Below, piece by piece: positions 7,266 to 14,405 of a stretch of 28,149 bases of DNA (within the stretch, counting starts at the first letter, position 1; each line of letters opens with the position of its first letter). The stretch lies in the NCBI GenBank assembly GCA_905233405.1, contig CAJOEG010000031.1, positions 1 through 28,149 on the forward strand, in the 5' to 3' direction. The position numbers and the translations under genes were made by a program. Under the pieces are notes generated by a model. The model was given only the letters and a program-made list of their open reading frames with translations. It had not been told where the DNA came from and did no database searches. The stretch comes from an uncultured Bacteroidales bacterium (lineage in GTDB: Bacteria > Bacteroidota > Bacteroidia > Bacteroidales > ML635J-15).

Positions 7266-8732
7266 ATGGAAGTACATTATAGAGGAAAATTTATCACGGG
7301 GAGAATCACAGAATTGTCGCGAAATGAGATATTTGTGTATGGCACCGATATGCACGGGAATCGTGTAGGGCGTGCTGAAAAGTTGGCTTGCGAAAAATTT
7401 TGGGCAGTGAAAAAAATTAAATCGGGGTTGAATGGACGTTGCTATGCCATTCCTGTCAACATCAGCAAACCGCAGGAAATGAAACCATACATTGATGAGT
7501 TTATCGAATTTGTGAAAAATAGTCCTAACAATCGATTCCTGATTACGCGTATAGGCTGTGGAAACGGCAATCCCGACTATAGGGACCAAACAATTGCTCC
7601 GATGTTCGACGAACTTTTTCCGTTGCCCAATGTGGTTTTCTCCATCGAGTGGGGCGTAATGCTTATAGATAATCATCCTAGTTCTAAGATTGCAACACCC
7701 GTTCCCCCAGAAGTGGTTGACGAAAAGGTTCTTAAAGACTTATGCCTGCAGTACCGTTATCAGATTGGAGCAAATTTTCTCAATTCGCTTCCCGAAATCC
7801 GCGTTAGGTATGTCATCGACGACAACAAGTTCGGATACACAACATTCGGCAATTTTTTCTTTTTTAGCGACTATGTGTTTCCATATACCGATTATAATAC
7901 CATAGGAACTGCCGAGCCAGAAGACACGGGGATTCCCGTTCCGACTATTACTTACAAAACCAAGAAGCCGGCAGGTTGCTTGCGGTACAATGTTCCAGAG
8001 AAATTCACTTTATTGTCAAGAAAGACGGGTCGGATGGTTGACTTTACTAGGGATGGCTTCAGAGAAATGCTTGCCAAGTATGACGATGCTAAATTGTTGC
8101 ATGTGCTTAATACTCATGATTATGCCGAATATGCCCGTCAACTTGCATACGAGGAGGCAATGCACCGTGGCATTCCCGAGGATGACATTGATGTTTCGGG
8201 AACTTTGCAGAAACAATGGGACAAGGTGGAATGGGAAGCCAGGGAGAGAAACAGTGCAGAAGGTGTTGTTCTGGATTATTTCAACGACGAATGTTGGAAT
8301 CGTCCAACTCCGCGCAGGGTGATTTTTGCGGGTGTGCAGACACCTTTACGCGATGTAAATGGCGAATGGATATATACTGGTGATGTGGTGAAACAGCATA
8401 CTGAGAAAGGCGATTTAATATATCCGGTAGGAGCGCATGTTGATTTTGGCATATATGCGTTTGTTATTGACAAGTATTGCATCAAGATAAAGCCTGACGA
8501 CAAGGTGGAGCGTATTGGAACTGTATTCTACGGACTTGACTGGGAGGAATATCCGACTACTCTTATTGAACGGAACGAGGAATTTCTTGCAGATGCATAC
8601 GGAACAGAAGAACAACAATCCGATTATAAGATGGCAATTACAAAGATTCGTTATACTCCTAACTTTATCAAGAAGAGGCTGGAATACTTTGTTTTGGAAG
8701 GATTGGAAATTGAATATGATTGGAGAAAATAG
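7266..8732 (+). CDS. phage-type protein with macro-like (A1S_2505-type) N-terminal domain, function unknown
   Basis: A 488-residue protein from ATG 7266; the frame is open 14 codons further to a TTG, but MEVHYRGKFITGRITEL is the natural start. Residues ~15-130 hold NEIFVYGTDMHGNRVGRAEK, NGRCYAIPV and RFLITRIGCGNGNPDY ahead of IAPMF. This matches proteins of phages and islands in which FVFGSN...GGGAA and FLVTRIGCGxAG recur, a pattern reminiscent of nucleotide-binding macro-like folds. The GGGAA loop is degenerate here (GNRVGRAEK). The remaining ~350 residues are unfamiliar; a stretch RDVNGEWIYTGDVV resembles the YopX-type phage motif. It is likely the first gene of the Nmad operon, 16 bp before the Sel1 gene. 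No signal peptide or membrane segment is visible, and no TAnnTTTG box was found upstream. Confidence 0.75.
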   Translation: MEVHYRGKFITGRITELSRNEIFVYGTDMHGNRVGRAEKLACEKFWAVKKIKSGLNGRCYAIPVNISKPQEMKPYIDEFIEFVKNSPNNRFLITRIGCGNGNPDYRDQTIAPMFDELFPLPNVVFSIEWGVMLIDNHPSSKIATPVPPEVVDEKVLKDLCLQYRYQIGANFLNSLPEIRVRYVIDDNKFGYTTFGNFFFFSDYVFPYTDYNTIGTAEPEDTGIPVPTITYKTKKPAGCLRYNVPEKFTLLSRKTGRMVDFTRDGFREMLAKYDDAKLLHVLNTHDYAEYARQLAYEEAMHRGIPEDDIDVSGTLQKQWDKVEWEARERNSAEGVVLDYFNDECWNRPTPRRVIFAGVQTPLRDVNGEWIYTGDVVKQHTEKGDLIYPVGAHVDFGIYAFVIDKYCIKIKPDDKVERIGTVFYGLDWEEYPTTLIERNEEFLADAYGTEEQQSDYKMAITKIRYTPNFIKKRLEYFVLEGLEIEYDWRK

Positions 8733-8748
8733 ATTAAATTTGCAAAAT

Positions 8749-9297
8749 ATGAATACTCAAAAACAGAACAAGCCATATTCGAATTTGTCAATTGATGAAT
8801 TGAAAGTCTTGGCGGAACAAGGTTTTTCTTATGCCCAGAATAATCTTGCTAATGTTTATTATCATGGTAAAGATGTGAAAATAGACTACAAAAAAGCCGT
8901 TGAATGGTACACAAAAGCGGCAGAACAAGGGAATGATGTTGCTCAGTATAATCTTGGTGCTTGCTTTTACAGAGGTAATGGGGTAAAAAAAGATTATCAT
9001 AAAGCAATGGAATGGTATTTAAAGTCTGCCGAACAAGACAATCCTATGGCACAAAACGCTATTGGATTCTGTTATTCAGAAGGTAATGAAGTAAAGCAGG
9101 ATTATTCAAAGGCAATAGAATGGTATTCAAAGGCGGCAAAACAAGATTTTGCAGAGGCACAATTCAATTTAGGCAAATGTTATGAATATGGATGTGGTGT
9201 TGATATTGACTACAAAAAAGCCGTTGAATGGTACACAAAAGCAGCAGAACAAGGCGATTCAGATGCACAAGAATGTATTAATAAATTAAATATTTGA
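8749..9297 (+). CDS. Sel1-repeat (SLR) protein
   Basis: 182 residues from ATG 8749 (MNTQKQNKPYSNLSIDELK). It carries four Sel1-like repeats of 36 residues with the pattern A-x-Y-N-L-G-x-x-Y-x-x-G-x-G-V-x-x-D-Y-x-K-A-x-E-W-Y-x-K-A-A-E-Q-G. The DYKKAVEWYTKAAEQG segment is nearly identical in repeats 1 and 4, also at DNA level, which suggests recent repeat duplication. SLR solenoids are protein-interaction scaffolds; there is no signal peptide, so it is cytoplasmic. It sits 16 bp after the preceding gene and 3 bp before Nmad2. TAAATTTG at 8735-8742 fits the -7 box with a TTG 22 bp further upstream, so an internal promoter giving a nearly leaderless transcript is possible. A longer in-frame start at 8515 only overlaps the upstream gene. 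Confidence 0.9.
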   Translation: MNTQKQNKPYSNLSIDELKVLAEQGFSYAQNNLANVYYHGKDVKIDYKKAVEWYTKAAEQGNDVAQYNLGACFYRGNGVKKDYHKAMEWYLKSAEQDNPMAQNAIGFCYSEGNEVKQDYSKAIEWYSKAAKQDFAEAQFNLGKCYEYGCGVDIDYKKAVEWYTKAAEQGDSDAQECINKLNI

Positions 9298-9300
9298 AAG

Positions 9301-9951
9301 ATGGCAAAAGAATTTCTTTATTGTTACAAAATGAGGCATGACACTGGATTTGCGCCCAATACCTATCACGGAGTATTGACTTTGGCAACTTGTAAACCAA
9401 CAATTCGTAGATGTGCGGAAATTGGTTATTGGATTTCTGGTTGGACATCAAATGTAGTATATGGTAAAAACAATATCAAAAAAGTATTTACTGATGATAC
9501 ACAGAAACTAATCTATTTGGCAAAAGTTACTGACAAAATTAAAATTGAAGATTATTGGAAAAAGTACGATTATAAGCGTCCCAAAAAAATCTTAATAGGA
9601 AAAGAAAATACAACGAATAGATGTGGAGGTAAAAATTGTACAAGTTCTCTTTATAATATGGGGGATAATATTTATGAACCTATAAAAGGTAAAAAGGATG
9701 AATTTAAACAACTTCCAAATGGAGGCGGTCATGGTCCGGATAATGAAAAGCGTGACTTGAGTGGAAAATATGTTTTAATCTGTGAAGAATTTTATTATTT
9801 TGGGGTAGAGCATGCTGTTGAAATTAAAGTTAATGATAATTTCGTTGTCCCACGATGCAAAAAGATTCCTTTATATGACCCAAAAGCACAAAGTATAATC
9901 GAACAAGTCAAGAAAAAATACGAACAAGAAATAAAATCAAAACAATTATGA
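9301..9951 (+). CDS. Nmad2-family protein (nucleotide modification associated domain 2)
   Basis: 216 residues from ATG 9301. The N-terminal FLYCYKMRHDTGFAPNTYHG with TLATCKPTIRR, then GYWISGW, IYLAKVTDKI..EDYW, the GDNIY motif near residue 120 and the C-terminal SGKYVLICEEFYYFG block match my memory of Nmad2 proteins, predicted by comparative genomics (Aravind and colleagues) to take part in systems that hypermodify nucleic-acid bases. No enzymatic activity is established, to my knowledge. Conserved His/Asp (RHDTGFAPN) and Cys (LATCKP) residues are candidates for the active site. Its stop overlaps the next start by 4 bp (ATGA), so it is translationally coupled to Nmad3. The coding strand is visibly A-rich compared with the housekeeping genes, consistent with horizontal acquisition. 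Confidence 0.85.
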   Translation: MAKEFLYCYKMRHDTGFAPNTYHGVLTLATCKPTIRRCAEIGYWISGWTSNVVYGKNNIKKVFTDDTQKLIYLAKVTDKIKIEDYWKKYDYKRPKKILIGKENTTNRCGGKNCTSSLYNMGDNIYEPIKGKKDEFKQLPNGGGHGPDNEKRDLSGKYVLICEEFYYFGVEHAVEIKVNDNFVVPRCKKIPLYDPKAQSIIEQVKKKYEQEIKSKQL

Positions 9952-10745
9952 AAATCATATTAAGCAGAAAGGGGTTTGATTCTGAAAATGGGAATCAACC
10001 AAACCCAATTTTACCCGACGGCACATTGCTGTCGTTGCCAATTCCAGATAAAGATGGAAATAATACATTTTCTTCTCTTAATTGGAATGGGATGAGTTAT
10101 TATGATATTATCCATTCGCTTAGACCGAGGACAGAAATTAAGGAAGACAAAATGTGTCATTTAGACCCCGATTTAAGAAAAGATGTTAAAGACCGTTTGA
10201 CTGGTTGGAAACCTGCGTTCGGGCAGTCTGGGGCAGCATTGTCTCATCTGCGAAATATGGGTGTTGGAGAAGGTGATTTGTTTCTATTTTTCGGTTGGTT
10301 TAGAGAAACGGAGATGAATCAAGGGAAACTGATTTATAAGCGAAATGCCAAAGACTTGCATGTAATTTATGCTTATATGCAGATTGGTGAAATTATTGAC
10401 CCCAAGTCTGATGTTCCAGAATGGCTGAAAGAGCATCCGCACATTGGAGACAAGAAGGATAGGAATGAAGAAATAAACGAGATTTTTTTACCCACCGACA
10501 AACTTTCATTTATGCCAAATGTTAATGGTTGTGGGCTTCTAAACTATCGAAAAGATAGAGTTCTTACAAAAGATGGCATGTCAAGAGGAAAATGGGATTT
10601 GCCAGAATTTTTCAAAGATGTGGCAATCAGTTATCATCCACACCCATGGAAAGACGGTTATTTCAAATCAGCAGACAAAGGTCAGGAGTTCGTTTTGGAT
10701 GCTACACCAGAAATTATTGACTGGGCAAAACAAATAATCAAATAA
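9948..10745 (+). CDS. Nmad3-family protein (nucleotide modification associated domain 3)
   Basis: 265 residues from ATG 9948. It begins MKIILSRKGFDSENGNQPNPI, followed by LPDGTLLSLPIPDKD, the HLDPDL motif, FGQSGAALSHLRNMGVGEGDLFLFFGWFR, HVIYAYMQIGEI and a C-terminal GQEFVLDATPEIIDWAK. This succession is characteristic of Nmad3 as I know it. The family is predicted, not shown, to act in nucleic-acid base modification. Likely functional residues are the early Arg-Lys-Gly-Phe-Asp block, HLDPD and GDLFLFFGWFR. It overlaps Nmad2 by 4 bp and precedes the zinc-ribbon gene by 11 bp. Nmad2 and Nmad3 side by side strongly suggest that the two proteins work on the same substrate. Confidence 0.85.
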   Translation: MKIILSRKGFDSENGNQPNPILPDGTLLSLPIPDKDGNNTFSSLNWNGMSYYDIIHSLRPRTEIKEDKMCHLDPDLRKDVKDRLTGWKPAFGQSGAALSHLRNMGVGEGDLFLFFGWFRETEMNQGKLIYKRNAKDLHVIYAYMQIGEIIDPKSDVPEWLKEHPHIGDKKDRNEEINEIFLPTDKLSFMPNVNGCGLLNYRKDRVLTKDGMSRGKWDLPEFFKDVAISYHPHPWKDGYFKSADKGQEFVLDATPEIIDWAKQIIK

Positions 10746-10756
10746 GTAAAATTAAT

Positions 10757-11044
10757 ATGCCAATATACACTTACAAAATCACCTGTCCCTATTGCTCCCA
10801 CAAATTTGAATGGCACGATGGTAAAGTTGGCGACAAGATTTATCTGCACTGCGATATATGTGGCAAGGAGTTGCTGTATCCCGATGATGAAGAATCGCTT
10901 TTTCCCGAATATCCATCGTGCGAATGTGGCGGTTGGTTCGATAAAGCAGAGTACTGGGTTCCGTTTGTCTGTCCGAAATGCAAGGAGGAAATAGAACCGC
11001 GTATGGTTCGGAATACAACTGAGGTGGTGAAAGAGGAAAAGTGA
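10757..11044 (+). CDS. small double zinc-ribbon protein
   Basis: 95 residues from ATG 10757 (MPIYTYKITCPYCSHKF). It has four CxxC-type knuckles: CPYC and CDIC about 21 residues apart, then CECG and CPKC about 21 residues apart, that is, two zinc ribbons in tandem, with an acidic linker (PDDEESLFPEYP). No catalytic domain is visible. Such ribbons often bind nucleic acid or act as adaptors. It is the last gene of the five-gene unit, 11 bp after Nmad3, so a role with the Nmad proteins is inferred from position only. Downstream, 11045-11362 holds no gene but carries a possible opposing RNA and an 8-bp tandem array. Confidence 0.82.
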   Translation: MPIYTYKITCPYCSHKFEWHDGKVGDKIYLHCDICGKELLYPDDEESLFPEYPSCECGGWFDKAEYWVPFVCPKCKEEIEPRMVRNTTEVVKEEK

Positions 11045-11265
11045 AAAAAATCGGCGCCAACCTCTCAAAAAATGAATCATCGCTATGTATTTTTGAGAAA
11101 ATATCAGGCGCTAAGTGCCTTAAAAATGCTTTGTCAACAAGATTAAAAACTGCACAACATTTGTTAAGTGGCTAATCTACAAGGATTTCAAATTGCAATA
11201 AGAGTATTTTGTCTAAATTTCACAGCAACTTTATTGCGCCAAAAAAGTTGCGCCAACAAAATTGC
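11042..11265 (-). ncRNA. possible small RNA convergent to the Nmad operon
   Basis: On the minus strand a TACCTTTG box (11270-11277) is followed by about 220 nt without an ORF, ending in TTGGCGCCGA and a run of T just past the operon's last stop codon. TTGGCGC occurs three times in it. It contains the hairpins TCTCAAAAA/TTTTTGAGA (about 11062-11102) and AGGCGCT/AGTGCCT (about 11107-11122). The T-run overlaps the 3' end of the zinc-ribbon gene, so it could affect operon mRNA ends. This is speculative. Confidence 0.3.
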
Positions 11266-11269
11266 TCTG

Positions 11270-11277
11270 CAAAGGTA
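11270..11277 (-). promoter_or_regulatory. Bacteroidetes -7 box, minus strand
   Basis: TACCTTTG on the minus strand (CAAAGGTA on plus) fits TAnnTTTG exactly. It faces the Nmad operon rather than any visible gene. Confidence 0.5.
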
Positions 11278-11304
11278 ATAGTAATTTTGATTCGATGATT
11301 AAAA

Positions 11305-11344
11305 ATTTGATTATTTGAAAATTTGAAGATTTGAAGATTTGAAA
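11305..11344. repeat. 8-bp tandem array (ATTTGANN)
   Basis: Five consecutive octamers with an exact 8-bp period: ATTTGATT, then variants ending AA, AG, AG and AA. It lies between the HEPN stop codon and the minus-strand -7 box. Confidence 0.75.
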
Positions 11345-11362
11345 TAATCGTAATGTACCTTT

Positions 11363-11764
11363 TCAATTCTTGCTATTTATCAATGAGATAATACATTGCA
11401 TATATTCCTCGACCTTTGGCATTAGTGGTTTTATGTCCGACTCCTTGATTTCTTTCCACTCGTCGTAATCTCCTGCTTGTCTTAGTTCAAACAACCGAGT
11501 ATAAAAACTTCCCATTTCATCTGAAATTATGTTGGTACTGACGAAATGAAGTCCAAGCATACGAATTACCCCGCTATGTGTATTTGCCAGAATACCATTC
11601 TTTACCAACAAAGCACTTGTTACATAATAGCAAGCATAATACATACGGTTTGCCGCGGCATACCAGTATCCACCCTCAACAATGCCAACAATTTCGTTCC
11701 AAGTTTCCCTGGCTCTTTCGAGTTTGTATTTTACAAGATTGTCGCGTTCCTCAGTTGTCAGCAT
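11363..11764 (-). CDS. HEPN-domain protein, toxin partner of a MNT/HEPN pair
   Basis: 133 residues from ATG 11764 (MLTTEERDNLVKYKLERARE); a longer in-frame start at 11824 would overlap the upstream gene far more. It is an all-helical HEPN domain with the motif YWYAAANRMYYACYYVTSALL, and a second helix pair starts at THSGVIRMLGLHFV. HEPN partners of minimal nucleotidyltransferases act as RNases in toxin-antitoxin modules. The usual Rx4-6H catalytic motif is not obvious; RMLGLH fits Rx4H by spacing but its role is uncertain. The start lies 7 bp inside the 3' end of the nucleotidyltransferase gene, indicating translational coupling. It converges on the Nmad operon. Confidence 0.88.
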   Translation of the reverse strand: MLTTEERDNLVKYKLERARETWNEIVGIVEGGYWYAAANRMYYACYYVTSALLVKNGILANTHSGVIRMLGLHFVSTNIISDEMGSFYTRLFELRQAGDYDEWKEIKESDIKPLMPKVEEYMQCIISLINSKN

Positions 11765-12081
11765 AATACAATTCCCTCCCGTTGTATGTTCTTGTAAAAA
11801 GGAGTTCCCTTTCTTGTCTGCCATTCTGCCGAAGTGTATAGTTTAGAACTGAAATATTCACCAAATTTCCAACCCAACGCAACAAACGGATAAGCGTATG
11901 TGTCGAAATCCTCGTATTGAATTTCTTTTTTGTCAAGAATAATAAGTAAATCCCAGTCGGAATCGGCATTGGCGTCGCCTCTTGCTTGCGAACCAAAAAG
12001 AATCAACCTAGCATTAGGCGGCAAAACATTCCTACCCAAATCTTGAATCTTTTCAATAATATTCAACTTGTCTGCGCTCAT
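11758..12081 (-). CDS. minimal nucleotidyltransferase (MNT), antitoxin partner of HEPN
   Basis: 107 residues from ATG 12081 (MSADKLNIIEKIQDLG). It has the nucleotidyltransferase signature GSQARGDANADSDWDLL (GS-x10-DxD) that binds Mg-NTP. MntA-type proteins neutralise their HEPN toxin by adenylylating it. It is upstream of, and overlaps by 7 bp, the HEPN gene, the usual arrangement with the MNT gene first. No TAnnTTTG box was found right upstream. Divergent DNA from 12082 to 12529 carries no convincing gene apart from a 33-bp-period repeat. Confidence 0.9.
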   Translation of the reverse strand: MSADKLNIIEKIQDLGRNVLPPNARLILFGSQARGDANADSDWDLLIILDKKEIQYEDFDTYAYPFVALGWKFGEYFSSKLYTSAEWQTRKGTPFYKNIQREGIVLC

Positions 12082-12280
12082 AAACTTTTGGCATACTAAA
12101 TGCGAAAATACATATTTTTACCAATATGACAAAATCATAACAATTTTTGACTGAAAATAAATCTTTTCAATCTTACTGCCTTATTACAGAAATTGCATAC
12201 TGAGATAGTGGAAAATAAGGATGAATGAAAAAATAATAGTTGACGATAAGTACTCTTTTGAATTAACTTGTACCCCAAAA

Positions 12281-12397
12281 ACTCGTGCAGAAAAGTGTCA
12301 ACATTCAGCGAAAAGTCGTGCAGAAAAATGTATGATTTTGTTTGAAAGTCGTGCAGAAAAGTGTATCTTTGCGGCGAAAAGTCGTGCAGAAAAGTGT
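12281..12397 (+). repeat. 33-bp-period direct repeat (four units)
   Basis: Four copies of an 18-bp core (AGTCGTGCAGAAAAGTGT and close variants) start at 12281, 12314, 12347 and 12380, exactly 33 bp apart, with 15-bp variable spacers. Because 33 is a multiple of three, a short frame from ATG 12221 to 12406 reads through it as an 11-residue repeat centred on SRAEKC; I do not consider this a proven protein. The rest of the 12082-12529 gap holds only AT-rich DNA. Confidence 0.85.
12363..12370 (+). promoter_or_regulatory. possible -7 box inside repeat unit 3
   Basis: TATCTTTG fits TAnnTTTG, with TTTG 18 bp upstream (12341-12344). Only this unit of the four has the full box, because it straddles the core/spacer border. 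Confidence 0.4.
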
Positions 12398-12522
12398 CAA
12401 TGGTAGGTGTTAACTGATTGTATAATAAAAATTATCAAATTTTTCTTTCTGCAGAACGTAGAAAAATGACTTTTCGCTGGGCATAATTTAAAATCCACTA
12501 GGGCAAGTTCTCTAAATTAATC

Positions 12523-12530
12523 TAACTTTG
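12523..12530 (+). promoter_or_regulatory. Bacteroidetes -7 box for the LRR gene
   Basis: TAACTTTG fits TAnnTTTG. Transcription would start near 12537, downstream of the GTG at 12530, which rules that start out and supports ATG 12551. Confidence 0.65.
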
Positions 12531-12550
12531 TGCCATCAAAATTGAAAGAC

Positions 12551-14308
12551 ATGAAGAATAACAGTGATTTTTATGAGGGGACTGAATTCGATAGTTCGAG
12601 AACTATATGCTACGAGGCATATATGATGCCTGAATCACAATGGATTGAAGAAAATTCTGTCTGTCACGAGTACGACGATGGAAATGGTATCGTAGTACTG
12701 AACGATGGCGTTACGGAAATCGGTGAATGTGCTTTTTCGGATTGTTTTGAATTGAAGAAAATAAACATCCCATCTTCGATTACGACTATCGGTCCAGGTG
12801 CATTTCACGATTCTTTATTGTCCGCTGTGGTCATTCCCGATTCGGTAACCGAAATCTGCGACGGGGCATTCTGCCGCTGTATGGATTTGCAGGAGCTGGT
12901 TATTCCTGCATCGGTAACTAAAATCGGCGAAGAGGTATTTGCCGGTTGCGAAGCCTTGTCATCGATTGTTGTCGATAAGTCCAATCCCATATACGATTCA
13001 CGAGACAACTGCAATGCCATAATCGAAACCGCCACCAACAAGTTGATATACGGCTGCAAGAAGTCGTTTATTCCAAATACCGTATCAGCCATCGCCGAAA
13101 ACGCTTTTTATGACTGCTGCGATTTGACATCTGTAGCTTTTCCCGATTCGTTGAGAAGGATAGAGGAGGGGGCTTTTTATGGTTGCACTGGTTTGACTAC
13201 AATATTGATTCCCAGCTCAGTAACGAAAATTGCCGACGGTGCGTTTTATGCTTGTAGTTGTTTGGATTCGATAAAGGTTGACGAAAACAATGTCGTTTAC
13301 GATTCGCGCGACAACTGCAACGCAATAATTGAAACTAGAACTGGCAGGCTGATAACAGGTTGCGTCAATACCGAAATACCAGATTCGGTGACAAAAATTG
13401 AAGCAGGAGCCTTTAGCGAATGTGATAGACTTACATCCATAGTAATACCCGAAAATGTGGAAAGTATTGGCGCTTATGCATTTAATGCTTGCACAGGTCT
13501 TACTTCCGTAAATATTCCTACAACTTTGACCGAAATAGCAGATGGTACATTCTGTAATTGTGAAAGCCTTGTGTCAATAACAATTCCCGATACGGTAACA
13601 AGAATCGGAATATCAGCGTTTTACAGTTGCAAAAGTCTTACATCGCTTGCAATTTCTGATTCCTTGACAGATATTGATCCAAATGCGTTTGCAAACTGCT
13701 GCAGACTAAAGTCAATAGTTGTTGACGATAACAATCCATGTTATGATTCACGGGAAAATTGCAATGCCTTGATTGAAACCGAAAACGACAGACTTATTAT
13801 AGGTTGTTGCAATACGATTATTCCCGAATCCATTGTCGAAATTGGCGATGCCGCTTTCATGGGATGCATGGAGTTGAAATCGGTGCAGATTTCCAATTCT
13901 GTAAAGCGGATTGGAGAAAATTCATTTTTCTATTGCTCAGGCCTTTCGTCGCTTGTCATCCCCGATTCGGTAACCGAAATCGGTGCCAATGCTTTCAACA
14001 ACTGCACAGGCCTTACCTCTGTCAAAATTTCCAATTCGGTTAAAGAAATTCCAGAGGCTATTTTCTGGAAGTGCACCAGTCTTACATCCATTGAAATTCC
14101 CACTTCGGTGACAAAAATCTGCGATAATGCCTTCTGGGGTTGCTCCAATCTGAAAAGAGTGGTTATTCCATATTCGGTAGATGAAATGGGAGTGGATGTT
14201 TTTGCCGAATGCGATTCTCTTGCCGAAATTGTTGTGCCTAGGGGAATGAGGTATAAGTTCGATGAACTTCTGGACGAATATTTGTGGAGCAAGATAGTGG
14301 AAAATTGA
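12551..14308 (+). CDS. BspA-type leucine-rich repeat protein (LRR_5), no signal peptide
   Basis: 585 residues from ATG 12551; the in-frame GTG 12530 overlaps the -7 box. More than fifteen TpLRR/BspA repeats of about 23 residues follow the pattern IPDSVTxIGxxAFxxCxxLxSI, forming a solenoid. Three copies of an insert module, VDxxNxxYDSRxNCNAIIET and LIxGC (near residues 145, 255 and 398), interrupt the repeats at regular distances, as in other Bacteroidales BspA proteins. Many BspA proteins are secreted adhesins, but this one begins MKNNSDFYEGTEFD, without a signal peptide, lipobox, membrane anchor or C-terminal sorting domain, so it is probably cytoplasmic or its export is unconventional. It ends with a basic/acidic cap (PRGMRYKFDELLDEYLW). 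The PNGase-like gene follows on the same strand with its own promoter. Confidence 0.92.
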   Translation: MKNNSDFYEGTEFDSSRTICYEAYMMPESQWIEENSVCHEYDDGNGIVVLNDGVTEIGECAFSDCFELKKINIPSSITTIGPGAFHDSLLSAVVIPDSVTEICDGAFCRCMDLQELVIPASVTKIGEEVFAGCEALSSIVVDKSNPIYDSRDNCNAIIETATNKLIYGCKKSFIPNTVSAIAENAFYDCCDLTSVAFPDSLRRIEEGAFYGCTGLTTILIPSSVTKIADGAFYACSCLDSIKVDENNVVYDSRDNCNAIIETRTGRLITGCVNTEIPDSVTKIEAGAFSECDRLTSIVIPENVESIGAYAFNACTGLTSVNIPTTLTEIADGTFCNCESLVSITIPDTVTRIGISAFYSCKSLTSLAISDSLTDIDPNAFANCCRLKSIVVDDNNPCYDSRENCNALIETENDRLIIGCCNTIIPESIVEIGDAAFMGCMELKSVQISNSVKRIGENSFFYCSGLSSLVIPDSVTEIGANAFNNCTGLTSVKISNSVKEIPEAIFWKCTSLTSIEIPTSVTKICDNAFWGCSNLKRVVIPYSVDEMGVDVFAECDSLAEIVVPRGMRYKFDELLDEYLWSKIVEN

Positions 14309-14376
14309 AAGGATGATTAGGATAAAGACTAAAATTTCTTCAATTGTTCCATGATAAGATTTTTGATTAATCTTTT

Positions 14377-14384
14377 TACCTTTG
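14377..14384 (+). promoter_or_regulatory. Bacteroidetes -7 box for the PNGase-like gene
   Basis: TACCTTTG fits TAnnTTTG. Predicted start of transcription is near 14391, which makes TTG 14406 the first plausible start codon. Confidence 0.65.
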
Positions 14385-14405
14385 CAACAACAAAATTTTT
14401 ACACT

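Noticed and set aside
12281..12397. CRISPR array
   Set aside because: Cores are only 18 bp and spacers 15 bp with a fixed 33-bp pitch; spacers are too short and there are no cas genes.
12221..12406. 61-residue protein as a confirmed gene
   Set aside because: Most of it is the 33-bp repeat read in frame; there is no promoter before its start and no known family. Kept only as a possibility under the repeat.
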